A stretch of DNA of 18,392 nt from Collinsella sp. CAG:166 (GCA_000434535.1 FR878618.1:1772-20163); one strand, 5' to 3'. Counted from the first letter of the stretch, positions 4,880 to 12,291 are shown. Notes: generated by a model from the letters alone, not told the origin. Program-made: numbers and translations.

Positions 4880-7189
4880 ATGGCATTGACCCCCAACGAG
4901 GCATATGCGGCCAAGCAGCCGTTTGTGGACAAAGAGACACTCGAGCATATCGTCGAGCAGTTCCCCACGCCATTTCATCTATATGACGAGGCGGGCATCC
5001 GCCGCAACATGCAAGAGGTGCGCGACGCCTTCGCATGGAACCCGGGCTTTAAGGAATACTTTGCCGTCAAGGCCAATCCCAACCCGGCGCTCATCTCCAT
5101 TCTCAACGAATACGGCTGCGGCTGCGATTGCTCGAGCTATACCGAGCTCATGATTGCCCGCTCGCTGGGCATCACGGGACACGACATCATGTTCTCGTCC
5201 AACGACACGCCGGCTGCCGACTTTGAGCTGGCCAACAAATTGGGTGCCATCGTCAACTTTGACGACATCAGCCACATCGAGTTCTTTGAGCGCGTTGCGG
5301 GGCCCATCCCCAAAACGGTCAGCTGCCGCTTTAATCCGGGCGGCCTGTTCCAGCTCTCCAACGGCATCATGGACAACCCCGGCGACTCCAAATACGGCAT
5401 GACCACAGAGCAGCTCTTCGAGGCCTTCCGCATGCTCAAGGCCAAGGGCGCCGAGGACTTTGGCATCCACGCATTCCTTGCCAGCAACACCGTCACCAAC
5501 GACTACTACCCCAAGCTCGCGCGCATCCTCTTTGAGCTTGCCGTACGCCTGGAGCGCGAGACCGGCGCACACGTCGCCTTCATCAATCTGTCCGGCGGCG
5601 TCGGCATCCCCTACCTGCCCGAGCAGCAGGCCAATGACATTCACGCCATCGGCGAGGGAGTACACGCGGCATACGACGAGATCCTGGTTCCCGCCGGCAT
5701 GGGCGATGTGGCCATCTGCACTGAGATGGGCCGCTTTATGATGGGCCCCTACGGCTGCCTGGTCACCAAGGCTATCCACGAGAAGCAGATCTACAAGGAC
5801 TATATCGGTGTCGATGCAAGCGCCGTCGATTTGATTCGCCCTGCCATGTATGGCGCCTACCACCACATTACGGTGATGGGTCAGCCGGGCGGCGCCGACA
5901 AGGCCACGGCGCCCGTCACGAACACCTATGACATCACGGGCAACCTATGCGAGAACAACGACAAGTTTGCTATCGATCGCAAGCTGCCGCATATCGACAT
6001 GGGTGACCTGCTTGTAATCCACGATACCGGTGCGCATGGCTACTCCATGGGCTACAACTACAACGGACGGCTGCGCTCGGCCGAGGTCCTGCTGCGCCCC
6101 GATGGCGCGGCCGACCTCATCCGCCGCGCCGAGCGCCCGGGCGATTACTTTGCCACGCTCGACGTGCTGCCGTGCGGCCGAGAGCTGCTGGCCAAGTCGC
6201 GCGCCGAAAGTGCCCGCCGTCGCGCCGAAGACGAGCGCCTGGCAGTCGCAGCTCAATGGAACAAACGCATCCAGATCGCGGAGGCGAAGGAGAAGAACAT
6301 GGACATCCGCAACCTCGAGGGCTCAATCGTCGCCCTCGTCACGCCGTTTAAAAAGGATGGCAGTGTCGACTTTGACGCACTCGAGCGCCTTATCGATTTC
6401 CACCTGCAAAACGGCACCGACGCCATCCTCACCCTGGGCACCACCGGCGAGAGCGCCACGATGACCGACGACGAGGACAACTCCGTCGTCGCCGCTGTGG
6501 TCAAGCATGTTGCAGGACGCGTCCCCGTTATTGCCGGCTCGGGCTCCAACTCCACGCAGACCATGCTCACCAAGTCGCTCACCTATCAGGGCCTGGGCGC
6601 CGACGGTCTGCTGCTCATCACCCCCTACTACAACAAGTCCAATGAAGAGGGTATCTATCAGCACCTTAAGACCGTCGCCGATGCCGTGGACATCCCCTGC
6701 ATCCTGTACAACATCCCCGGCCGCTGTGGCTGCGGCATCAGCGAGCGCAACGTAGAACGCCTGGCCGCGCACCCCAACATCATGGGTATTAAGGAGGCCT
6801 CGGGCAACGTCGCCTACGCGGCCAAGATCGCCCACCTGCTGTCAGACGACTTCCGCATGTACTCGGGCGAGGACGCGCTTACCGTACCGCTCATGAGCCT
6901 GGGCGCCTCGGGCACCATCAGCGTGTGGGCCGATGTTCAGCCGCAGCTCGTGCACGACATGTGCCGCGCCTATCTGGACGGTGACGTGGCACGCGCCCGC
7001 GATATCCAGATTGCCGGCCAGCCGCTCATCAATGCCCTCTTTAGCGAGGTCAACCCCATCCCCGTCAAGGAAGCGCTCGCCCAGATGGGCATGATCGAGG
7101 CAAACTACCGTATGCCGCTGTGCCCCATGGCAGACGACACGCGAGCCGCACTTACCGATGCTCTGAAGGGAGCTGGTCTGCTTGATTAA
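4880..7189 (+). CDS. lysA-dapA: LysA-DapA fusion: diaminopimelate decarboxylase plus 4-hydroxy-tetrahydrodipicolinate synthase
   Basis: One uninterrupted 769-residue frame carries two lysine enzymes. Residues 1 to about 430 are diaminopimelate decarboxylase (last step, meso-DAP to lysine). They show the PLP lysine in YFAVKANPNP (K64), the glycine motif NLSGGVGIPY, CENNDKFA and the C-terminal HDTGAHGYSMGYNYNG. Residues about 431-473 are a charged, Arg/Ala-rich helical tail that acts as linker. Residues 474-769 are DapA (first committed step, condensing pyruvate and aspartate semialdehyde): GTTGES (520-525), LITPYYNK and the Schiff-base lysine K638 in GIKEAS. Both halves keep family length and key residues. 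Start ATG 4880 has GAGGT about 9 bases upstream. An internal AAGGAG and ATG at 6299 could also yield DapA alone. The operon continues with dapB, which overlaps the end by 8 bases, and is controlled by the upstream lysine riboswitch. I know of no standard LysA-DapA fusion. Loss of an ancestral lysA stop codon is the simplest origin. Confidence 0.93.
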   Translation: MALTPNEAYAAKQPFVDKETLEHIVEQFPTPFHLYDEAGIRRNMQEVRDAFAWNPGFKEYFAVKANPNPALISILNEYGCGCDCSSYTELMIARSLGITGHDIMFSSNDTPAADFELANKLGAIVNFDDISHIEFFERVAGPIPKTVSCRFNPGGLFQLSNGIMDNPGDSKYGMTTEQLFEAFRMLKAKGAEDFGIHAFLASNTVTNDYYPKLARILFELAVRLERETGAHVAFINLSGGVGIPYLPEQQANDIHAIGEGVHAAYDEILVPAGMGDVAICTEMGRFMMGPYGCLVTKAIHEKQIYKDYIGVDASAVDLIRPAMYGAYHHITVMGQPGGADKATAPVTNTYDITGNLCENNDKFAIDRKLPHIDMGDLLVIHDTGAHGYSMGYNYNGRLRSAEVLLRPDGAADLIRRAERPGDYFATLDVLPCGRELLAKSRAESARRRAEDERLAVAAQWNKRIQIAEAKEKNMDIRNLEGSIVALVTPFKKDGSVDFDALERLIDFHLQNGTDAILTLGTTGESATMTDDEDNSVVAAVVKHVAGRVPVIAGSGSNSTQTMLTKSLTYQGLGADGLLLITPYYNKSNEEGIYQHLKTVADAVDIPCILYNIPGRCGCGISERNVERLAAHPNIMGIKEASGNVAYAAKIAHLLSDDFRMYSGEDALTVPLMSLGASGTISVWADVQPQLVHDMCRAYLDGDVARARDIQIAGQPLINALFSEVNPIPVKEALAQMGMIEANYRMPLCPMADDTRAALTDALKGAGLLD
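6287..6301 (+). promoter_or_regulatory. Internal ribosome binding site before the DapA domain
   Basis: AAGGAG (6287-6292) lies 6 bases before an in-frame ATG (6299-6301), exactly where a stand-alone DapA protein would begin (MDIRNLEGSIVALVTPF). This is a better ribosome site than the one in front of lysA. It may be active, giving both fused and free DapA, or be a remnant from before the two genes fused. Confidence 0.6.
6299..7189 (+). CDS. dapA: Possible separately translated DapA (alternative product within the fusion)
   Basis: If translation starts at ATG 6299, the product is a normal 296-residue 4-hydroxy-tetrahydrodipicolinate synthase. The dihydroxybenzene-like proton relay is represented by T48-T49 of GTTGES and the tyrosines of TPYYNK, and the Schiff-base lysine is K165. 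The arginine used for substrate carboxylate binding is present in NIPGRCG. This entry is the same DNA as the C-terminal half of the fusion. It is listed because the strong internal ribosome site makes an independent product plausible. Whether it is made cannot be decided from sequence. Confidence 0.45.
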   Translation: MDIRNLEGSIVALVTPFKKDGSVDFDALERLIDFHLQNGTDAILTLGTTGESATMTDDEDNSVVAAVVKHVAGRVPVIAGSGSNSTQTMLTKSLTYQGLGADGLLLITPYYNKSNEEGIYQHLKTVADAVDIPCILYNIPGRCGCGISERNVERLAAHPNIMGIKEASGNVAYAAKIAHLLSDDFRMYSGEDALTVPLMSLGASGTISVWADVQPQLVHDMCRAYLDGDVARARDIQIAGQPLINALFSEVNPIPVKEALAQMGMIEANYRMPLCPMADDTRAALTDALKGAGLLD

Positions 7190-7922
7190 GACCGTCATTA
7201 TGGGAACGGGCCGCATGGGCTCGCTCATCCGCACCACCGCCGAGGGCACCGTTGATGCCGCCGGTCAGCCCGTTTTTGATATCGTCGCCCAGATCGGTTT
7301 TGATCTGTCCGAGCTCGAGAGCGCCCCGGCGGCCGACGTTATCATCGACTTCTCGAACGTCGTGACCTTCGATGCCGTCGTCGCCTATGTCGAGCGCACG
7401 GGCGCCGCGTTGGTCTCGGGCACCACGGGCTATACGCCCGAGCAGATGGACCGCCTGCGTGAGCTGGGCCAGAACACCCGCGTTATGCACTCGGGCAATT
7501 ACTCCATCGGTATCGCAGCCCTGCGCCATCTGGTAGCGCAGGCTACACGCGAGCTGCCCGGCTTTGACTGCGAAATCGTCGAGACGCACCACAACCAAAA
7601 GGTCGACGCCCCGAGCGGCACTGCCAAGCTACTGCTCGACGCCGTCGTCGAAGCTGAACCCGAGGCAGGCTACCACCCCGTCTATGGCCGCGAGGGCATG
7701 TGCGGCGCGCGCGATCCCAAGGAGATCGGCATGCACTCGCTGCGCGGCGGCACCGTCGCCGGCGTGCACGAGGTGGGTTTCTTTGGCCAGGACGAGGAGG
7801 TCACGCTCACCCACCGCGCCACGAGCCGTCAGATCTTTGTCAACGGCGCCCTGGCAGCCGCGCAGAAGCTCGTCACCCGCGACCCCGGCTTCTACACCTT
7901 CGACCAGGTCATGTTTGCCTAA
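7182..7922 (+). CDS. dapB: 4-hydroxy-tetrahydrodipicolinate reductase
   Basis: DapB reduces the DapA product to tetrahydrodipicolinate with NAD(P)H. The 246-residue protein has the Rossmann nucleotide motif GTGRMG (8-13), SGTTGY, the catalytic histidines in ETHHNQK (H136, H137, with K140), DAPSGTAK, and the C-terminal FFGQDEEVTLTHRATSR. Length is normal for the shorter bacterial forms. The start is TTG at 7182. The next ATG (7200) would remove the beginning of the Rossmann fold, and AGGGAG lies upstream of the TTG. The start overlaps the dapA stop codon by 8 bases, so translation is probably coupled. It is the second gene of the riboswitch operon. Confidence 0.95.
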   Translation: MIKTVIMGTGRMGSLIRTTAEGTVDAAGQPVFDIVAQIGFDLSELESAPAADVIIDFSNVVTFDAVVAYVERTGAALVSGTTGYTPEQMDRLRELGQNTRVMHSGNYSIGIAALRHLVAQATRELPGFDCEIVETHHNQKVDAPSGTAKLLLDAVVEAEPEAGYHPVYGREGMCGARDPKEIGMHSLRGGTVAGVHEVGFFGQDEEVTLTHRATSRQIFVNGALAAAQKLVTRDPGFYTFDQVMFA

Positions 7923-7961
7923 CCAGGTATCAACCGTATCCACGAAAAGGAGAAACAGCAT

Positions 7962-8681
7962 ATGAGTAACGCAGCCGAGATGGATGCCCAGGAGATTATC
8001 AACTACATCGCCACCGCGCCCAAAAAGACACCTGTCAAGCTGTACGTGCGCGAGAAGCCCGGCATGAAGGTTGCCTGGGGCGACGCACATGTCTACGGCG
8101 GCCGTCGCGGCAAGACCGTCTTTGGCGACTGGGATGAGCTCAAGGCCATCCTCGATGCCAATGCCGACTCCATCGACTACTACGATGTCGAGAATGACTG
8201 CCGCAACTCCGCCGTGCCCATGCTCGACCTTAAGGGCATCAACGCTCGCATCGAGCCGGGCACGATCATCCGCGACCGCGTCGAGATCGGCGATCGCGCC
8301 GTCATCATGATGGGCGCCATCATCAACATCGGCTCCGTCATTGGTGAGGGTTCCATGATCGATATGGGCGCCGTGCTGGGCGGCCGCGCCACCGTGGGCA
8401 AGAACTGCCACATCGGCGCCGGCACCGTGCTGGCAGGCGTCGTGGAGCCCGCCAGCGCCACGCCCGTCATCATCGAGGACGACGTTATGATTGGCGCCAA
8501 CGCCGTGGTCCTGGAGGGCGTGCGCGTGGGCAGGGGCGCTGTTGTTGCCGCCGGCGCCGTGTGCGTCGAGGATGTCCCCGCCGGTGCCGTCGTGGCCGGT
8601 GTCCCCGCCCGCGTCATCAAGATGCGCGACGAGAAGACCGACAGCAAGACCGGCCTGGAAGAGGGCCTGCGCCAGCTGTAG
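7962..8681 (+). CDS. dapH: Tetrahydrodipicolinate N-acetyltransferase
   Basis: DapH transfers acetyl from acetyl-CoA to tetrahydrodipicolinate, committing the pathway to acetylated rather than succinylated intermediates. The 239-residue protein has an N-terminal helical part and then left-handed beta-helix hexapeptide repeats from about residue 90 to 215 (IEPGTIIRDRVEIGDRAVIMMGAIINIG, given here in part by its key turns, then GEGSMIDMGAVLGGRATVG and KNCHIGAGTVLAG). The pattern and length are those of the Bacillus-type DapH rather than the longer succinyl enzyme DapD. Start ATG 7962 has AAAAGGAG about 8 bases upstream, 39 bp after dapB. It is the last gene of the operon, followed by structured DNA and a terminator. 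Confidence 0.93.
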   Translation: MSNAAEMDAQEIINYIATAPKKTPVKLYVREKPGMKVAWGDAHVYGGRRGKTVFGDWDELKAILDANADSIDYYDVENDCRNSAVPMLDLKGINARIEPGTIIRDRVEIGDRAVIMMGAIINIGSVIGEGSMIDMGAVLGGRATVGKNCHIGAGTVLAGVVEPASATPVIIEDDVMIGANAVVLEGVRVGRGAVVAAGAVCVEDVPAGAVVAGVPARVIKMRDEKTDSKTGLEEGLRQL

Positions 8682-8683
8682 AA

Positions 8684-8711
8684 GTTACGCGGTTTTGCCA
8701 AACCGCGTAAC
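8684..8711. repeat. Perfect 12-bp hairpin after dapH
   Basis: GTTACGCGGTTT (8684-8695) and its exact reverse complement (8700-8711) enclose a TGCC loop three bases after the dapH stop codon. There is no T-run on either side, so it is not a typical intrinsic terminator. It may protect the 3' end of the mRNA or be a copy of a dispersed palindromic repeat. Confidence 0.6.
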
Positions 8712-8723
8712 AGCTCGACGCTG

Positions 8724-8825
8724 CAAACGCCCCTAGGCGAGCAATCTGACGTTCAATCGTCGGTCGCGTACCCAAAGTACGCTTCCCTCCTCTTTCACGT
8801 CACCTTGCTCGCCTAGGGGCGTTTC
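8724..8825. mobile_element. MITE-like element with 20-bp terminal inverted repeats
   Basis: Bases 8725-8744 and 8805-8824 are perfect 20-base inverted repeats around a 60-base centre. Further inward, TGACGT (8747-8752) pairs with ACGTCA (8797-8802), and GCGTAC pairs with GTACGC (8766-8771, 8777-8782), so a folded RNA would be a long nested hairpin. Immediately outside, the pentamer CGCTG occurs on both sides in direct orientation (8719-8723 and 8826-8830), as a target-site duplication would. There is no coding capacity. It may be a miniature transposable element, a REP-like unit or a structured RNA. Confidence 0.5.
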
Positions 8826-8879
8826 CGCTGACGTACGCTCAACCTGCGGCGCAATGTCAGCAACCAAGCCGAAAACAAA

Positions 8880-8918
8880 AAAGGCCGAAGTCCCAAAAGG
8901 CTTCGGCCTTTGTTTTTT
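8880..8918. terminator. Bidirectional intrinsic terminator
   Basis: The stem AAAGGCCGAAG (8880-8890) and CTTCGGCCTTT (8901-8911) has a 10-base loop and is flanked by T-rich tracts on both strands (TTTTTT at 8913-8918 on plus; runs of T separated by one G on minus). It lies between the convergent dapH operon and the nucleoid-associated protein gene and should terminate both. Confidence 0.85.
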
Positions 8919-8936
8919 GCAACGTCCAAGAGCAGT

Positions 8937-9950
8937 TTATCGATTCTCAATACTTCCGATGTTCTTGAGCTCGATGGAGATGAGGCCGTTGGGCTCGTTG
9001 ACGAACTCGATGTACTCGGAGTTCGAACCCATCTCGGCCGGGAAGCTGATCTCGATACCCGTGTCGGTACGGATCTTGTGATTACGCACGGCCGCGCGCT
9101 CAACTTGCTTGCGCTCCACGGGAACGCGTTCGGGAACTTTCTCCTCGGTCAGTGCCGCGCGCACGCTTTCCTTGATGACCGGCTCGTCCTCAAAGACCTC
9201 ATCGACGATATCCCAAGGCGGCAGCTCCTCGTCATCTTCAACCTTCTCGGCCACAGCGGCCTTAACCTTGGCGAGCGCCACGGCCGTGTTGGCGCCGTGC
9301 TCCTCGGCGACTTCCTCGACCACACGCGTCACGGTATCGATGACTTCCTTGCCCGACACGCCCGTGTCGCACTGCAGCAGGCCATCGGGGATAAGCATAC
9401 GGTCCTCACCGGCAATCTTGCGTTTCTTGTCCACATAGCCAATCTCCATGGTGCTCGCGCGCACGATGGCATAGCTCGGCACCTTCTGCGAGGGATTTGG
9501 CAAAATGGCGTAATGGCGCGCGATGTCGTTGCGCACCTCCCCCTCCTCGCGGCCCACTTCGTGCATAAAAGCCTGTTTAGAGCCCAGCAGCATCACGGCA
9601 AACCAGCGGGCATCCTCATCGTCATCAAAGTCCGCCACAAGCACGTCAGTGGACTCGGCTTTCTCGGCCTTGGTAAGTTCGGAAGAGATGAACTCCGCAA
9701 TCTGCTGCGACAGGTCCACAAACTCGCGCTCGCCAAAGAAATAGCCCTTGAGCTCGCCGCCAAACGCAGAGTTCTCGGCAAACGTGGCGCGTTTATTGTC
9801 GGCCGAGGTTCGTGCGCGGCGCAGATGAGTGGTTACGAAATTGCGCACGGTACGGCTCTCGATATCGAGCTCGCGCTGGCTCATAACGTTGACGGCAGAG
9901 TCAAAGTCCAGGATATGCAGAATCGCGTGATTGATTTTCATATACGGCAT
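8937..9950 (-). CDS. Nucleoid-associated protein (37-kDa NdpA/YejK family)
   Basis: This 337-residue protein resembles the 37-kDa nucleoid-associated family (PF04245 type). It has the N-terminal INHAILHILDFDS pattern, then LDIESRTVRNFVTTHLRRA, a central DDEDARWFAVMLLGSKQAF, SQKVPSYAIV, DGLLQCDTGVSGKEVIDTVTRVVEE, and a C-terminal GIEISFPAEMGSNSEYIEF. Family members bind DNA in the nucleoid, and their precise role is poorly defined. An acidic segment around residues 230-260 precedes the C-terminal domain. The start is uncertain: ATG 9950 and ATG 9941 (MKINHAIL) both have weak ribosome sites. The second matches the family's usual beginning better. A TATACT -10-like box lies at 9985-9980. The gene stands alone on the minus strand, ending at the bidirectional terminator. 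Confidence 0.85.
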   Translation of the reverse strand: MPYMKINHAILHILDFDSAVNVMSQRELDIESRTVRNFVTTHLRRARTSADNKRATFAENSAFGGELKGYFFGEREFVDLSQQIAEFISSELTKAEKAESTDVLVADFDDDEDARWFAVMLLGSKQAFMHEVGREEGEVRNDIARHYAILPNPSQKVPSYAIVRASTMEIGYVDKKRKIAGEDRMLIPDGLLQCDTGVSGKEVIDTVTRVVEEVAEEHGANTAVALAKVKAAVAEKVEDDEELPPWDIVDEVFEDEPVIKESVRAALTEEKVPERVPVERKQVERAAVRNHKIRTDTGIEISFPAEMGSNSEYIEFVNEPNGLISIELKNIGSIENR

Positions 9951-10018
9951 TCCGTTCTAGATCGAATTGAGCACGAACCAGTATAGCTGTCGAGCCCGCC
10001 CCAGGCGCATCGAAGATT

Positions 10019-10048
10019 GGTGCATCGGGGACAGGTTGCTTTGCACCA
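10019..10048 (+). repeat. 30-nt palindromic repeat, copy 1
   Basis: This unit begins GGTGCATCGGGG and ends TTTGCACCA. Its ends are complementary over 9 bases if one flanking base pair either side is included (ATTGGTGCA 10016-10024, TGCACCAAT 10042-10050). It matches the inverted copy at 11244-11273 at 25 of 30 positions. It lies in the short gap just after the lipase gene, starting 5 bases beyond the stop codon. Confidence 0.65.
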
Positions 10049-10052
10049 ATGG

Positions 10053-11213
10053 TTAGCGCAGGAGCTCGGACTGCCAAGCCTCGAGCTGTTCTGCCAAGCT
10101 CTTGCCGGCAGCGGGCATGTCGATCTGGGGACGTTTGGGCAGAAGCGCACACTTAAGAATCGCAACGATAGTCTGCGAGACAAAGCGTCGCGTATCCTTG
10201 TCAAAGCCTTGCGCAGCCTGGAGCATCACGGGCAGGCTCTCGCGCAGATTCCCAGCGATATCCGCAAACCGCTCAGCACCCGTAGCCTCAAGCACGGAGA
10301 ACAACGCATCTACAAAACGCTCGCGCTCGCTAGGCGACACCGCAAGCAGCATCTCGCGAATGGAGCCATCAACGTATCTAGCACCGGCGGACAGGCGCTC
10401 ACAGTACACGAAGTCGCGACCATCAACCACCCAGCTAAAGGGATTATGCTGAAGCAGGCTGAACTCGGTGCTCTCAACGATGGCATAGTCCTCCTGTGTC
10501 TCGAACATCATGCCAAAGATCGACGACCGAGGTAGCGTCTTGTCGATTCGACCGGATAGGTCGGCGAAGGCGTTGCCGCTCAGAAACTCCTCGACGAAGC
10601 CCGGACCATCATGGGAATACGCCCGTTCGATTCGCTCACGGGCGACATCGGGGCACATCGCCGCACCGTACACCGCAAGGTTTCCACCCTTGGAATGACC
10701 TCCGCACAAAAGCGGCCCGTCAATCGCATCCGCCGCCTCGTCTACATAACGCGCCGCGGATTCCTGGGCCGGCACAGGACACCGGAACGCCATGTTAAAG
10801 TCCTCTTTCCAGCCCACAATCGTGCTGTCGGTCCCCCGGAAGGCAAGATAGCTAAACCCCGCCGGAAATCGGAACGTCATGGCCGCAAACTGCTCCGTTG
10901 TCTCGGCATCACTCACGCTACGATAGCCGCAAACACGAACGCCACGGTAGCGAGGGCTTGCTGCCACAGCCTCCAACAGGGCACGGCTCCCCTCCGGATC
11001 CCACAGGTCGCCAATCATGTCTTGGTAGCACTCGGCGCGCAGCAGCTCGCGTACGTCTAGGCCCTGCCAGTTCGTCAGCTCCGCCATATCACCCGGCAAA
11101 CGCAAATAGGACAACCACGCAAAGACCAGGCTATCCACCGCGCAGAACGGCCGTTCCTCAAACGGATCAAACGCCGTCTGGGCATAGGTCAAAAAATTAG
11201 GCGAATCCGACAT
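10053..11213 (-). CDS. Mbeg1-like lipase (DUF2974 alpha/beta hydrolase)
   Basis: The 386-residue product is a lipase-like alpha/beta hydrolase. The nucleophile elbow GGHSKGGNLAVY places the catalytic serine at residue 174. Upstream FSYLAFRGTDSTIVGWKEDFNMAF is the characteristic block before the elbow in the DUF2974 (Mbeg1-like) family, and SHDGPGF follows it. The N-terminal SLVFAWLSYLRLP segment is also family-like. There is no signal peptide, so it is probably cytoplasmic. Its substrate is unknown. Start ATG 11213 has GGGAGGG three bases upstream and family-like sequence begins at once. An upstream frame to 11417 runs through the ldh end and is rejected. The gene is monocistronic by appearance and is flanked on both sides by inverted copies of a 30-nt repeat. 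Confidence 0.85.
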   Translation of the reverse strand: MSDSPNFLTYAQTAFDPFEERPFCAVDSLVFAWLSYLRLPGDMAELTNWQGLDVRELLRAECYQDMIGDLWDPEGSRALLEAVAASPRYRGVRVCGYRSVSDAETTEQFAAMTFRFPAGFSYLAFRGTDSTIVGWKEDFNMAFRCPVPAQESAARYVDEAADAIDGPLLCGGHSKGGNLAVYGAAMCPDVARERIERAYSHDGPGFVEEFLSGNAFADLSGRIDKTLPRSSIFGMMFETQEDYAIVESTEFSLLQHNPFSWVVDGRDFVYCERLSAGARYVDGSIREMLLAVSPSERERFVDALFSVLEATGAERFADIAGNLRESLPVMLQAAQGFDKDTRRFVSQTIVAILKCALLPKRPQIDMPAAGKSLAEQLEAWQSELLR

Positions 11214-11243
11214 GGCCCTCCCATCAACTATGGTGCATTGGGG

Positions 11244-11273
11244 TGGTGCAAAGTAACCTGACCCCCTCGCACC
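11244..11273 (-). repeat. 30-nt palindromic repeat, copy 2 (inverted), with partial copy beside it
   Basis: Read on the minus strand this unit begins GGTGCGAGGGGG and ends CTTTGCACCA, matching copy 1 at 25 of 30 bases. A partial plus-oriented fragment (TGGTGCATTGGGG, 11231-11243) abuts it, so this site looks like a compound or rearranged repeat. It lies 30 bases upstream of the lipase start codon, in the gap next to the ldh terminator. Confidence 0.65.
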
Positions 11274-11309
11274 AAAAAGGCGCCCGGACCGTGTGGCCCG
11301 GACGCCTTT
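11274..11309 (-). terminator. Intrinsic terminator of ldh
   Basis: Arms AAAGGCGCCCGG (11276-11287) and CCGGACGCCTTT (11298-11309) pair with one mismatch around a 10-base loop. On the minus strand the stem is followed by a short T-run (11278-11274). It lies about 30 bases after the ldh stop codon. Confidence 0.75.
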
Positions 11310-11340
11310 CATTGTAGCCTGTTGCTCAAACGAGCTTGAT

Positions 11341-12291
11341 TTAGCAGGAGAAGTCGACGCTGTCGATGATGTCCTTGAGGGCCTTGGCGGAGACGGTGAG
11401 CTCATGCTGCTCGTCATCGTTCAGCGGCACGGGGACGCGGCAGACAACGCCGTCGCGGCCAACGACGGTCGGCATGGAGATGGCAAGATCGGACAGGCCA
11501 TACTCGCCCACCATGAGCGAAGAGACAGGCAGAACGGTCTGCTCATCGCGCATGACGGCGGTGCAGATGCGCTTGACGGCCATGGCGACGCCGTAGTAGG
11601 TGGCGTGCTTCTTCTCGATGATGGTGTAGGCGGAGTTCTTGACGTCCTCGGCGATGCGCTTCTCGGCAGCCTCATGCTCCAGGTGGCCGTGAAGCTCACA
11701 GAAGGTGTTCAGCGGAACACCGGCAACCTGAGCGCTGGACCAAGCGACAAACTCGGAGTCGCCGTGCTCGCCCATGACATAGGCCTGGACATCGCGCGGG
11801 TCAACCTCGACGTGGGCACCAAGCATCTGCTGCAGGCGACCGGTGTCGAGCACGGTGCCGGAACCGATGACGTGGCCCTCGGGCAGGCCGGACATCTTGA
11901 TGGCGGCGTAGGTCAGAACATCGACCGGGTTGGAGACGATGAGCAGAATGCCGTCGAAGCCGGACTTCTTAATCTCGGGGATAATGGACTTAAAGATGCT
12001 GACGTTCTTGTTGACCAGGTCCAGGCGGGTCTCACCGGGCTTCTGGGCAGCGCCAGCAGTGACGACGATCATGGCGGCGTCGGCGACATCGGAATAATCG
12101 CCGGCGTAGATCTTCATCGGCTCGGCAAACGTCATGCCGTGCGCGATATCCAGGGCCTCACCCTCGGCGCGGTTCTTGTCCACGTCGATGAGGACCATCT
12201 CGGAGAACAGACCGCTCTGCATCAGTGCGAACGCCGAAGACGAACCGACGAAACCGCACCCGACAATAGCGACCTTCTTCTCGTTAACCAT
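11341..12291 (-). CDS. ldh: L-lactate dehydrogenase
   Basis: This 316-residue enzyme reduces pyruvate to L-lactate with NADH in the cytoplasm, regenerating NAD in fermentation. It has the Rossmann motif GCGFVG (11-16), DVDKNRAEGEALDI, the mobile loop AAQKPGETR with Q83 (the residue that marks lactate rather than malate dehydrogenases) and R89, NPVDVLTYAA, the substrate-binding R152 in LDTGR, and the catalytic H176 in GEHGDSEF. Length is typical. Start ATG 12291 is preceded by GGGAG six bases upstream. A frame to 12369 lacks a ribosome site. A strong terminator-like hairpin lies just upstream in the leader (12318-12348), so expression may depend on readthrough. The NAD link to nadE nearby may be coincidental. 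Confidence 0.95.
   Translation of the reverse strand: MVNEKKVAIVGCGFVGSSSAFALMQSGLFSEMVLIDVDKNRAEGEALDIAHGMTFAEPMKIYAGDYSDVADAAMIVVTAGAAQKPGETRLDLVNKNVSIFKSIIPEIKKSGFDGILLIVSNPVDVLTYAAIKMSGLPEGHVIGSGTVLDTGRLQQMLGAHVEVDPRDVQAYVMGEHGDSEFVAWSSAQVAGVPLNTFCELHGHLEHEAAEKRIAEDVKNSAYTIIEKKHATYYGVAMAVKRICTAVMRDEQTVLPVSSLMVGEYGLSDLAISMPTVVGRDGVVCRVPVPLNDDEQHELTVSAKALKDIIDSVDFSC

Noticed and set aside
8910..9986. 358-residue plus-strand open frame opposite the nucleoid-associated protein gene
   Set aside because: It begins inside the terminator and has no recognisable domain. The minus strand carries the conserved family pattern. Long antisense frames are common in GC-rich DNA.
11341..12291. Malate dehydrogenase instead of lactate dehydrogenase
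   Set aside because: The specificity position is glutamine (Q83 in AAQKPGETR), which marks lactate dehydrogenases. Malate enzymes have arginine there.
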